From the NCBI GenBank assembly GCA_012842235.1, contig DUTE01000297.1, positions 1-22,744 of the forward strand: 22,744 bases of DNA, in the 5' to 3' direction. Numbering within the stretch: position 1 is the stretch's first letter; each line of letters starts with the position of its first letter. Both the position numbers and the translations under genes were made by a program. The notes under the pieces are model-generated. The model had not been told where the DNA came from. It saw nothing but the letters and a program-made list of their open reading frames with translations, and did not search any database. Of this stretch, positions 7,379 through 14,390 are shown piece by piece. Source of the DNA: Bacillota bacterium (lineage in GTDB: Bacteria > Bacillota > DTU065).

Positions 7379-7806
7379 TGCTCGAGATAGGATCAAAAGC
7401 TCCGCAATTTGTTTTAGAGAGTACTAAAGGCATAATTGATCTAAATAAGCAGTTAAGTAAGATACTCATTATATTCTATCCGAGAAATAATACCTCTGGC
7501 TGCACTAAACAGCTAAGAGCAGCACAAGATAGCATAGATCAATACCGTGATTTAGGTGTTTCTGTTATAGCGATTAATCCTGGGAGCCTAGAGAGCCATC
7601 ATCGTTTTGCTGACAAATATGGATTTGAATTTCCTCTATGTCATGATGCCAATAAAGAAGTGGCTAAAACATACAGAGTCTTAACCGATGAAGGTAAAAT
7701 CAGCCGTACAGTCTATATATTAGATGACAAGAAGATAATTTGCTACGCAAAGAAAGGGCGGCCGGAAACCGAAGAATTATTGGAGGTTATTAACAGCATA
7801 AAATAA
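7378..7806 (+). CDS. Bcp/PrxQ-type peroxiredoxin
   Basis: A thiol peroxidase reducing H2O2 or organic hydroperoxides in the cytoplasm. The 142 residues have the AhpC-TSA thioredoxin fold with the active site P-R-N-N-T-S-G-C (PxxxTxxC), so the peroxidatic Cys is residue 42, plus the conserved Arg in SRTVYILD (Arg110). The resolving Cys five residues on, common in Bcp (CxxxxC), is missing: the sequence reads CTKQLR. Other Cys occur at 88 and 122, not at recognised resolving positions, so a 1-Cys mechanism is likely. ATG 7378 is chosen over TTG 7375 because AGGAAGGG (7362-7369) is 8 nt upstream. It overlaps the DUF1054 stop by one base and lies 19 nt before the ZIP transporter. Confidence 0.92.
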   Translation: MLEIGSKAPQFVLESTKGIIDLNKQLSKILIIFYPRNNTSGCTKQLRAAQDSIDQYRDLGVSVIAINPGSLESHHRFADKYGFEFPLCHDANKEVAKTYRVLTDEGKISRTVYILDDKKIICYAKKGRPETEELLEVINSIK

Positions 7807-7825
7807 GCGTTATAGGAGGCAAAAA

Positions 7826-8569
7826 ATGGGAGAAGCGGTTTTAGCAAGTCTTTTAGCTGGTTTGGCAACAGGTGTAGGTGCTTTACCGATTCTTTTTTTG
7901 CGTAAAGTGTCACATAAGTTAAGAGATTCTTTGCTTGCTTTTGCAGCAGGTGTTATGGTTGCTGCAAGTTGTTTTAATCTGATTGTACCTGCATTAAATG
8001 AAGGTACTGTTTTAGAAGTATGTTTGGGTATTATAGCTGGCACAATTGTACTTGGTATTTTTGAGCGATATACCCCTGATATGGATTATGAAAAATATTT
8101 CGGTAACCTTGAAGACGAAGATGTAGGCAGACGAGCAGTTTTACTTATCACAGCTATTACTCTTCATAATATACCTGAGGGGTTAGCCGTTGGTGTAGGA
8201 TTTGCTTCAAATGCCCCTGGTATGGGGGTAGCTTTAGCGATAGCCATTGCAGTTCAAAATGCCCCAGAGGGTCTTGTAGTTGCAGCACCTTTAGTCGATA
8301 CAGATATGCCTAGTTGGAAAATAATATGGCTAGCAACTTTAACAGGTCTTGTTGAACCAATTGCAGCTATCTTTGGCAGTTTATTAGTTCGTTTAACTGA
8401 AGCAATTATTCCTTTTGCTTTGTCTTTTTCAGCAGGAGCAATGCTTTATGTAGTTTTTAAAGAAATGATACCAGAATCCCATGGTCATGGTTATGAAGAT
8501 ATAGCAACATACTCTTTTGTTTTAGGGGTAGTTTTTATGTTGGCAATTAATTATGTCTTTTTAGTTTAA
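7826..8569 (+). CDS. ZIP-family divalent metal transporter (GufA/ZupT-like)
   Basis: An integral membrane metal importer (zinc, iron or manganese in the family). 247 residues with about eight hydrophobic segments. The metal-site helices are explicit: HNIPEG (114-119) in TM4 and QNAPEG (144-149) in TM5, where ZupT has His and GufA-like members have Gln, plus Glu177 in the next helix. A short KEMIPESHGHG stretch (212-222) near the last loop is a possible metal ligand patch. SD AGGAGG (7814-7819) is 6 nt from the ATG. Third gene of the DUF1054-peroxiredoxin-ZIP operon, ended by the terminator at 8568-8621. Metal specificity is not deducible. Confidence 0.93.
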   Translation: MGEAVLASLLAGLATGVGALPILFLRKVSHKLRDSLLAFAAGVMVAASCFNLIVPALNEGTVLEVCLGIIAGTIVLGIFERYTPDMDYEKYFGNLEDEDVGRRAVLLITAITLHNIPEGLAVGVGFASNAPGMGVALAIAIAVQNAPEGLVVAAPLVDTDMPSWKIIWLATLTGLVEPIAAIFGSLLVRLTEAIIPFALSFSAGAMLYVVFKEMIPESHGHGYEDIATYSFVLGVVFMLAINYVFLV

Positions 8570-8621
8570 AACCCACAAGGTAGTGGCATTTATTAATGCT
8601 CTACACCTGTGGGTTTTTTTT
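8568..8621. terminator. Bidirectional terminator between ZIP and DUF438 genes
   Basis: Outer arms ACCCACA (8571-8577) and TGTGGGT (8608-8614) enclose AGGT/ACCT and GCATT/AATGC helices. A-rich bases on the left and a T7 run (8614-8620) on the right serve both convergent units; the right edge overlaps the DUF438 gene stop. Confidence 0.8.
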
Positions 8622-9810
8622 ATTTATCATCTAAGAGGCGTTTTTCACCTGATAGTTTTTGTATACTGGTAATGTCTTGTGTTACTTCCAAAACACCTAG
8701 AAATTCACCTTCAGAGCTTCTTACGGGGAAATATCTAATATAGACAAGTCTATTATTTAGATTGACCCAAAAATCAGCAGATTTTCTTTTACCATTTTTT
8801 AGTTCCTCGATTATTCTATCGACAATGTGAACGCTCTCAGGTGGGTGGCATTTTTCAACTTTTCTACCAATTACAGTTCTTGGTCTTGCAAAAATTCTTT
8901 CTTTACTTTCGTTAAAATAGCGTACCTCTCGGTTAGCATCGACAAAAGTAATATCTATAGGCAACGAATTCAAAAAAGCGGTTAGTTCATGTACATTCAT
9001 AGAACCACTACCAAGGTCAATCCGGCCTTCAGCAGAGATATTGTTTTTTCTCTTCGGAGGCTGTTTTTTTATTGGCTCTATTACTGTGTAGCCAAACTCA
9101 GGCATGTTTGATTGGATAGCTTGCCAGTCTGTTTCGGAAAGATGTTCTAGGCAAAGTGGAAAAAGGATCTTTTCTTCTTTATTGACCATATCATCTATCT
9201 GTTGTAATACTTCAAAGGTTTGTTCTCTTACTGTTTTATTAAGGTCTTCTACCGATGCCACTTCTAAACTTTGCATAATAGACTTTAGCTTGTCACGGAT
9301 TTCGTCATGAGTAGACCACATTACAGCTGGAGGCCCATAAAAACCCTTTTTTTCAAGATAGGGAAAAAGAAGGTGTTCTTTCATTTGGTAGTAAGTGTCA
9401 ATTGATAGTAGTTCTTTATGAAGATCCTGCCATTTTGCCAAAGTTTCTTCGGTCAAATTTTCTTCTACAAGAAGTGATTTTATAGAATTTACTAAAGTAA
9501 GTGTGGCATTGTTTTTTCCTCTAAAAATCTCTAAAGGGTGATGGGCATCTTTAGGCTCTTCTTCAGGTAAAATAAGGGCATCTTCAAAAATACTAAGGTG
9601 AACATCGCAAAGCTTTTGAATTTCTTCCTCTCTTATGCCTTGCTTAATTAATTCGTCTTCCAGTTGAGCAATCTCACCAGGTCCAACAGCTTTAATAAGG
9701 CGTTTAAATTTGTCCTTAACCTCTTTTACATCTTTTCCTGCATGGAGTTCAAGAATAATCTCCTTAAGAACTTCTTGCTGTTTTTGGCGATTGTTAATAA
9801 GTTCACTCAT
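8620..9810 (-). CDS. DUF438-hemerythrin-PAS sensor protein
   Basis: A 396-residue soluble protein with three modules. DUF438 (about 15-85) ends in LCDVHLSIFEDAL. The hemerythrin HHE domain (about 88-230) has the likely di-iron ligands His90/91, His131, EHLLFPYLE (145-153), THDE (167-170) and EEKILFPLCLEH (212-223). The C-terminal PAS domain (about 275-385) has the KCHPPESVHIV segment usual in this family and ends in GVLEVTQDIT. Hemerythrin domains bind O2, NO or iron through a di-iron centre, so a gas or redox sensing role in an anaerobe is likely; there is no output domain, so it probably acts through a partner. SD AAGGAGG lies 7 nt before the ATG. It follows marR by 58 nt in the same transcript. 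Confidence 0.92.
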   Translation of the reverse strand: MSELINNRQKQQEVLKEIILELHAGKDVKEVKDKFKRLIKAVGPGEIAQLEDELIKQGIREEEIQKLCDVHLSIFEDALILPEEEPKDAHHPLEIFRGKNNATLTLVNSIKSLLVEENLTEETLAKWQDLHKELLSIDTYYQMKEHLLFPYLEKKGFYGPPAVMWSTHDEIRDKLKSIMQSLEVASVEDLNKTVREQTFEVLQQIDDMVNKEEKILFPLCLEHLSETDWQAIQSNMPEFGYTVIEPIKKQPPKRKNNISAEGRIDLGSGSMNVHELTAFLNSLPIDITFVDANREVRYFNESKERIFARPRTVIGRKVEKCHPPESVHIVDRIIEELKNGKRKSADFWVNLNNRLVYIRYFPVRSSEGEFLGVLEVTQDITSIQKLSGEKRLLDDK

Positions 9811-9868
9811 AACAAAGCCTCCTTATAGTATAGATGGGTGGCTTTTATTGAATTAAGTGCTCTTAGGC

Positions 9869-10369
9869 CTATTTTTTTAAGTTGTTGAGTATACATGTTG
9901 GTGAGTGAGCAAACCCACATTTGAGACAAAGCTTGTCTTGACCGATTTTTACCCCTGCTTTTTGCAAGAATGCTTCTAAGCCATTATTTAAGGATTGCCT
10001 TTGCGTAGCAGATAGCTCTTTAAGAATCTCCTCAATTATCTCCTCTTTTGCCTTGGTAATAGTAGAGACAGCTATATCTCCATCTTTAGTTAAGGCAACA
10101 GTTTTTTCCCTTTTATCTTCTTTAGAGGGAATGATTTCAATTAAATTTTCTGATTCTAGTCGTTGTAAGGCGTAAGTTACAGCAGGAGAAGAGATACAAA
10201 GGGCATAAGCGAGATCTTTTGGTCGCACTTGGTCATGAGTATAGAGATAGTAAAGAATATTGTACTGGGATAAAGACAGACCATTGGGGTCTTTATTGAG
10301 TGCTGATGGCAAAACATATCGTTCGATAAGATTAGTTAGGATATCAAAGTTGTGGGGAATAGAATTCAA
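9869..10369 (-). CDS. MarR-family regulator with C-terminal Cys cluster
   Basis: A 166-residue winged-helix repressor: HTH at about 50-75 (RPKDLAYALCISSPAVTYAL) and wing SKEDKREKTVALT (82-94) with the D-x-R signature. After the dimerisation helices there is a tail CLKCGFAHSPTC (148-159) with three Cys and one His, a potential metal or Fe-S site not found in ordinary MarR proteins. The start is TTG 10369 with a GGGGGTG SD 5 nt upstream. A near-consensus promoter and palindromic AT-rich sites lie just upstream, suggesting autorepression. Co-transcribed with the DUF438-hemerythrin-PAS gene, which is its probable partner or target. Confidence 0.9.
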   Translation of the reverse strand: MNSIPHNFDILTNLIERYVLPSALNKDPNGLSLSQYNILYYLYTHDQVRPKDLAYALCISSPAVTYALQRLESENLIEIIPSKEDKREKTVALTKDGDIAVSTITKAKEEIIEEILKELSATQRQSLNNGLEAFLQKAGVKIGQDKLCLKCGFAHSPTCILNNLKK

Positions 10370-10384
10370 TACGACACCCCCATT

Positions 10385-10433
10385 AGTTAATTAACTTAAT
10401 TAAATTATAAACAAGGAAAGAAGACTTTGTCAA
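10385..10433 (-). promoter_or_regulatory. marR promoter and probable MarR operator
   Basis: On the minus strand: -35 TTGACA (10433-10428), 18-nt spacer, -10 TATAAT (10409-10404), a consensus sigma-A promoter. Immediately after the -10, at the expected transcription start, lies the perfect 12-bp palindrome AGTTAATTAACT (10385-10396), and TTAATTAA occurs twice (10387-10394, 10396-10403) with a 9-bp period. This is the expected place and form of an autoregulatory MarR operator. Confidence 0.75.
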
Positions 10434-10442
10434 GTACTGTTT

Positions 10443-11606
10443 TTAATCAAAAAGTTCAACTATAGCTGCTGCTAAAGGGTTATGAAATTTAGATCTATAC
10501 ATATTGATAGTTGTGTTATTCCTGTTTGGGTGGACTCTGTTTGTCAAGATTATAGAAAAGCTATCAGTAGTAGGATCGATCCAGATAGATGTACCGGTAA
10601 ATCCAGTATGGCCAAAAGAGCCAACAGGGAAGATATCACCACGCAACGAGGTGGAGATGTACCAACCATAACCGCGTTTTACACCTAGTTTGCTTGGGAC
10701 ATGGTTTTGCGACATAAGCATTACAGTAAGTGGAGAGAGAATTCTTACACCATCTAATTCACCATAGTTTAAAAACATTTGGCAAAATCTAGCAAGATCA
10801 CTAGCAGTTGAAAAAAGGCCAGCATGGCCACTTGCTCCACCAATTGCAAAGGCATTTTCGTCATGGGCTTCTCCCCAGATAAGTCGGTGGCGATAAGCGT
10901 TATCTATTTCTGTAGCAGCACATCTTTGCTTAAGTTCTTCAGGAGGGTTATACATAGAGTCGTTCATTTTAAGGGGAACAAGAATTTCTTGAGTAATAAA
11001 ATCATCTATTGTAGTGTTAGTGACCTTTTCAATAATAAAACCGAGCATCATATAGCCAAGATCTGAATAAACATATGCTTCACCGGCTTTAGCTTCCGGA
11101 TTTGCTCGGCATATTTCATCAATAGCGTCGTCTTTGCTTTTTACTGTTTGCCAAAGGGGAAGCCAAGCGGGAAGACCAGATGTATGTGTTAATAGGTGTT
11201 CAATAGTTACATCGGCTTTGCCGTTTCTAGCAAAACGAGGATAAAAGGAAATGACCTTATCATCTAAAAGTATCTGTCCGCGTTCAACTAAAATCATAAT
11301 GGCAGTAGCAGTAAATATCTTAGTAAGAGATGCTAGATCGTAGATTGTGTCTATTTCAGTTGGCAATTGCTCAGGGGTTATAATTTTGTGACCATAAGAA
11401 TTAGCAAAAAATATCTTCCCATGGCGTCCGGCCATAACTACAGCACCAGGATAACTTTTCTTTGCCAAACCTTCTTCAATAATACTGTTGGCATAGATTA
11501 ACCTCTCAGAAGATACACCCACTTCTTCAGGAGAGACCATAGGTAAAGAACCAAACACTGTTGGTGTTATTAAAAAAAGTGTTAATAACGCTGCTAAAAG
11601 TTTCAT
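10443..11606 (-). CDS. Secreted beta-lactamase-family serine hydrolase
   Basis: A class C beta-lactamase/PBP4*/esterase-fold protein acting outside the membrane. Numbered from ATG 11606 it has 387 residues: a signal peptide (MKLLAALLTLFLITPTVFGS), catalytic SLTK (Ser93, Lys96), YSD (Tyr180) as the YxN equivalent, and HTG (333-335) as the KTG equivalent. The fold serves D-Ala-D-Ala carboxypeptidases, esterases and amidases, so the substrate is open. Start: the frame is open to ATG 11642, which has no SD, and this would put 12 polar residues before the signal peptide. The strong SD GGAGGTGA (11640-11633) precedes a perfect hairpin and then ATG 11606, which is preferred. The gene ends 10 nt from the marR -35, with no terminator between them. 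Confidence 0.9.
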   Translation of the reverse strand: MKLLAALLTLFLITPTVFGSLPMVSPEEVGVSSERLIYANSIIEEGLAKKSYPGAVVMAGRHGKIFFANSYGHKIITPEQLPTEIDTIYDLASLTKIFTATAIMILVERGQILLDDKVISFYPRFARNGKADVTIEHLLTHTSGLPAWLPLWQTVKSKDDAIDEICRANPEAKAGEAYVYSDLGYMMLGFIIEKVTNTTIDDFITQEILVPLKMNDSMYNPPEELKQRCAATEIDNAYRHRLIWGEAHDENAFAIGGASGHAGLFSTASDLARFCQMFLNYGELDGVRILSPLTVMLMSQNHVPSKLGVKRGYGWYISTSLRGDIFPVGSFGHTGFTGTSIWIDPTTDSFSIILTNRVHPNRNNTTINMYRSKFHNPLAAAIVELFD

Positions 11607-11612
11607 TTTTAG

Positions 11613-11640
11613 GGTAGCATTTAAGCTACCACTCACCTCC
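11613..11640 (-). promoter_or_regulatory. SD plus hairpin before the serine hydrolase start
   Basis: On the minus strand the order is SD GGAGGTGA (11640-11633), GT, a hairpin GGTAGC-TTAAAT-GCTACC (11630-11613), CTAAAA, ATG (11606). The linear SD-to-ATG distance is 26 nt, too long, but folding the 18-nt hairpin reduces it to 8 nt, which is optimal. The stem is perfect (6 bp). Confidence 0.55.
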
Positions 11641-11738
11641 ATTTCAACATTAGATCGTAAAATTGCTAATAATTGTCTATACCAAATAGTTATCCAATAA
11701 AAAAAGATATCCTCTTTGTTTGGGTGGCACCGAACTTG

Positions 11739-11779
11739 TTGACAAGGTTTCTCAATTGGTATAAGATTAATTGAGAAAC
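11739..11779 (+). promoter_or_regulatory. feoAB promoter with long palindromic operator
   Basis: -35 TTGACA (11739-11744), 17-nt spacer, -10 TAAGAT (11762-11767). A perfect inverted repeat GTTTCTCAATT (11747-11757) / AATTGAGAAAC (11769-11779), with 11 nt between the arms, spans the spacer and flanks the -10, so bound protein would block RNA polymerase. It does not match the Fur or DtxR/MntR box consensus known to me. An iron-responsive repressor is the likely ligand by context. Confidence 0.7.
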
Positions 11780-11807
11780 AATCGCAATAAGAAAGGAGGC
11801 CCCTTCA

Positions 11808-12071
11808 GTGACACTTAACCAGCTTTCTCCTGGACAAAGAGCTTCTTTAGAGGAGTTACCACAAGGGCTAATCCGCTCTCAAGCAGTACGTCTTGGCCTT
11901 ATGCCCGGGACAGAGATAACTTGTGTTCAAAAACTGCCAAAGGGCCCAGTAATTATTAGAAAGAATTATCAGCAGATAGCCGTAGGTGCAGCACTAGCAG
12001 ATCAGATCACTGTAAAAGAGATAGATGAGGGGGTGCCAAAACGTGGGAAAAGACCAAGTAGATGGGCTTAA
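11808..12071 (+). CDS. feoA: Ferrous iron transport protein A
   Basis: An 87-residue SH3-like cytoplasmic partner of the FeoB iron permease. Features: N-terminal TLNQLSPGQRASLEELPQ, SQAVRLGLMPGTEITCVQKLPKGPVIIR and terminal ADQITVKEI, the standard FeoA pattern. The GTG start has SD AGGAGG (11794-11799) at 8 nt. Its last 29 bp overlap feoB when feoB starts at GTG 12043, so the two are translationally coupled. First gene of a three-gene unit with feoB and a Cys-rich small protein; the palindromic promoter upstream suggests iron-dependent control. Confidence 0.93.
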   Translation: MTLNQLSPGQRASLEELPQGLIRSQAVRLGLMPGTEITCVQKLPKGPVIIRKNYQQIAVGAALADQITVKEIDEGVPKRGKRPSRWA

Positions 12072-13851
12072 ACGCCTTGTGTTAGTAGGCAATCCTAATG
12101 TTGGTAAATCAGTGGTTTTTAACTACCTAACAGGCTCATATGTAGATGTATCTAATTTTCCTGGAACTACAGTTGATGTTTCTCAAGGAAAATATAAAAA
12201 CTATATTGTTTTAGATACACCTGGAATATATGGTGTATCTTCTTTCAATGACGAAGAAAAAGTAGCTAGGGATGTTATCTTAGATGCAGATCTTCTTTTA
12301 AATGTAGTTGATGGAGTGCATCTTGAGCGAGATCTTTTTCTAACTTTACAACTTGCGGATATGGGCATTCCGATGGTTGTTGCTATTAACATGATGGATG
12401 AGGTTAAACGACAGGGAATCGAAATAGATTTTAAGGCTCTTGAAAAATATCTTGGTGTACCGATTGTTCCTATCTGTGCAACCGAACAGAAAGATCTTGA
12501 AAAACTAGTGGCAGCTTTACCACAAGCCACTGTAGGTAAAAAGGGTAAAGAGGTAGATAATCTCCTAAAAGAATATGCTTCATTAAACAACTTAACTGAG
12601 GCACAGATTTTACTTGCTTTAGAAGGAGATCTTTCCTTTGAGGGTATCCCTGAAAAAAGAGAGGAGCTCTATTTTGATAGAAGAAAGCGTGTAGATGATC
12701 TTTGCAAAAAAGTAGTTCGTTATCAAAAGACAGGAACCCATTTTTCAGAGCATCTAGGTGATCTTCTCTTAAAACCAGCACTTGGAATTCCGGTTCTGTT
12801 TCTTGTTCTATTTTTGGCATACAAGTTGATTGGCGTTTTTGCTGCTGGTACTGTTGTTGATTTTTTAGAAGGTATTATGACTACTTACTATGAACCGTGG
12901 ATAAGAAATACTTTAGGTGCGGTTATTCCTCTTGATTCTATTATTGGCCAACTGCTTTTAGGTGAATTTGGTATCTTGACGATGACGGTAACTTATATTT
13001 TTGGTCTTCTTCTTCCCCTTGTAATTGCATTTTATCTTCTGCTTTCTATACTAGAAGACTCTGGTTATCTTCCGAGAGTGGCAGCACTTTTAGATCGAAG
13101 TTTTAATAAGGTAGGGTTAAACGGTAGAGCCGTAATACCTATGGTACTTGGGTTTGGTTGTGTAACCATGGCCTCTATTAGTACAAGGATACTTGGCTCT
13201 GATCGTGAAAGGTTAATTGCAATTATACTTTTAAGTCTTACAATACCTTGCTCAGCTCAGATGGGTGTTATTACAGCGATGTTGTCATCTTTAGGTTTTG
13301 GATATTTTTTAGCATATGTAGTTATTATGATTGCTATCTTTGTTATTGCAGGGACTTTGCTTAATAAAATATTACCTGGTCAACCTACTGATCTTTTGAT
13401 AGATATTCCCCCGATGCGCCTACCTCTTGCAAAAAACGTTTTGCAGAAGACTTGGAATAAATCTGTGCATTTTATTACTGAAGCAGGTCCACTTTTTGCA
13501 ATAGGTGCTTTGTTAATAACTGTATTACAGATGACAGGGGCTTTAGATGTTATTCAAACAGCAGCAGCTCCTTTAGTTGTAAATTGGATGAAATTACCTA
13601 AAGAAGCGTCAACCGCTTTTATGATGGGGATTATTCGTAGAGACTTTGGTGCTGCGGGCTTTTTTAATATGACCCTTACCAAAGAACAGACTTTAGTTGC
13701 AATGACAACATTGACACTGTTTGTTCCTTGTATTGCAAGTATTGTTGTAATCATTAAAGAAAGAGGGTTTAAGCAAGGCTTAGCTGTGTTTCTTAGCTGT
13801 ATGTTAGCTGCTTTCTTAGTAGGTGGAACAATGGCACAGATCTTAATTTAG
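12043..13851 (+). CDS. feoB: Ferrous iron transport protein B (variant gate type)
   Basis: A G-protein-coupled Fe(II) permease of the inner membrane. From GTG 12043 (SD GAGGGGGTG at 12028-12035) it has 602 residues. The N-terminal GTPase shows G1 GNPNVGKS (16-23), FPGTT (39-43), G3 DTPG (58-61) and G4 NMMD (116-119); then come a helical spacer and a membrane domain from about 230 with two gate motifs. Gate 1 reads GFGCVTMA with downstream TIPCSAQMGV instead of the classic GFGCNVPA and CSARLPVY; gate 2 keeps FVPCIASI. This pattern, with IIRRDFGAAGF, recalls the second FeoB type seen in delta-proteobacteria and some Clostridia. It is shorter than E. coli FeoB (773 aa). The longer frame from ATG 12025 lacks an SD. 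Confidence 0.93.
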   Translation: MGKDQVDGLKRLVLVGNPNVGKSVVFNYLTGSYVDVSNFPGTTVDVSQGKYKNYIVLDTPGIYGVSSFNDEEKVARDVILDADLLLNVVDGVHLERDLFLTLQLADMGIPMVVAINMMDEVKRQGIEIDFKALEKYLGVPIVPICATEQKDLEKLVAALPQATVGKKGKEVDNLLKEYASLNNLTEAQILLALEGDLSFEGIPEKREELYFDRRKRVDDLCKKVVRYQKTGTHFSEHLGDLLLKPALGIPVLFLVLFLAYKLIGVFAAGTVVDFLEGIMTTYYEPWIRNTLGAVIPLDSIIGQLLLGEFGILTMTVTYIFGLLLPLVIAFYLLLSILEDSGYLPRVAALLDRSFNKVGLNGRAVIPMVLGFGCVTMASISTRILGSDRERLIAIILLSLTIPCSAQMGVITAMLSSLGFGYFLAYVVIMIAIFVIAGTLLNKILPGQPTDLLIDIPPMRLPLAKNVLQKTWNKSVHFITEAGPLFAIGALLITVLQMTGALDVIQTAAAPLVVNWMKLPKEASTAFMMGIIRRDFGAAGFFNMTLTKEQTLVAMTTLTLFVPCIASIVVIIKERGFKQGLAVFLSCMLAAFLVGGTMAQILI

Positions 13852-13863
13852 CAGGTGAAAACA

Positions 13864-14052
13864 ATGGCCAAGATAAAATGTCCTACGTGTAATTTAGAGA
13901 TAAAAGTTGAAAGCTTGCTTACTAATAGATGTCCCCGTTGTGGAAAGGAACTGCCATCTAATTGCTTTGGCTGTTCAGGAAATTGTCTTAGTTGTTTAGC
14001 AGTTTCTCATCAAGAAAAAGAAAAAAGTAACGGTCAAAAAAAGAGAGGTTAA
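13864..14052 (+). CDS. Small eight-cysteine protein of the feo operon
   Basis: 62 residues with Cys at 6, 9, 23, 26, 34, 37, 41 and 44: two CxxC pairs (CPTC, CPRC) like a zinc ribbon, then CFGCSGNCLSC, a second potential metal or Fe-S knot. The C-terminus is Lys/Glu/Gln-rich. ATG 13864 has SD AGGTGA (13853-13858) at 5 nt and begins 12 nt after the feoB stop; the GTG at 13855 is part of that SD. No signal peptide or membrane helix. It sits where other feo operons carry FeoC or a FeoB-associated Cys-rich protein, but it is not the FeoC winged helix. A metal-binding accessory to FeoB is an inference. It ends inside the terminator stem. Confidence 0.8.
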   Translation: MAKIKCPTCNLEIKVESLLTNRCPRCGKELPSNCFGCSGNCLSCLAVSHQEKEKSNGQKKRG

Positions 14053-14065
14053 ACCTCTCTTTTTT
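14036..14065 (+). terminator. Terminator of the feo operon
   Basis: GAGAGG (14043-14048) pairs with CCTCTC (14054-14059), flanked by A7 and T6, so the stem extends and ends in a T-run. The stop codon TAA (14050-14052) is in the loop. Confidence 0.88.
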
Positions 14066-14078
14066 GTGATATAAGACT

Positions 14079-14110
14079 AAAAAAGGCCTCTGTTTTTCAA
14101 CAGAGGCCTT
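14079..14110 (-). terminator. Terminator of nfu
   Basis: A perfect 12-bp stem (14083-14094 with 14099-14110), loop of 4, followed on the minus strand by six T (14084-14079), about 50 nt downstream of the nfu stop codon. Confidence 0.85.
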
Positions 14111-14159
14111 AGATCTTTGCACTTTTTTTAGTAGATTCTATTGAGTATAAAGTCAAAGA

Positions 14160-14381
14160 TTAAACAGATTCGACGGATTTGACTTCAGGTATTTCGTTTA
14201 CTAGTAGACGTTCGATGCCATTTTTAAGTGTAATTGTTGACATCGGACAACCAGCACAAGCACCGGTCAGTCTTACCTTGACAATCCCATCTTCTGTAAC
14301 ATCGACAAGTTCAACATCGCCACCATCAGCTTGAAGGCTGGGACGAATCTTATCTAAAACAGCAATTACTTTTTCTTTCAT
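14160..14381 (-). CDS. NifU-like (Nfu) Fe-S scaffold/carrier protein
   Basis: A 73-residue single NifU C-terminal domain protein that in the family carries and transfers [4Fe-4S] clusters as a dimer. It shows [17 protein letters not shown] (12-28) and the cluster-binding CAGC in [20 protein letters not shown] (38-57). There is no A-type or other extra domain, so it is the minimal Nfu. The ATG has SD AGGAGG (14396-14391) with 9 nt spacing. It is transcribed alone from a promoter at 14462-14490, with a compact structured leader and its own terminator, back to back with the feo unit. The leader suggests post-transcriptional regulation. Confidence 0.95.
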   Translation of the reverse strand: MKEKVIAVLDKIRPSLQADGGDVELVDVTEDGIVKVRLTGACAGCPMSTITLKNGIERLLVNEIPEVKSVESV

Positions 14382-14390
14382 AACTTTCTA

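Noticed and set aside
11717..11737. T-box-like core GGGTGGCACCG upstream of feoA
   Set aside because: It lies upstream of the feo promoter, so it is not in the feo leader, and there is no specifier stem, antiterminator or terminator around it.
12470..12820. Minus-strand open frame inside feoB (116 codons)
   Set aside because: It lies wholly within feoB coding sequence, has no SD or recognisable domain, and is expected by chance in this AT-rich, biased frame.
236..14381. A single metal-homeostasis island
   Set aside because: Metal genes are in separate, oppositely oriented units with their own promoters and terminators, interleaved with housekeeping genes; no boundaries, integrase or composition shift were seen.
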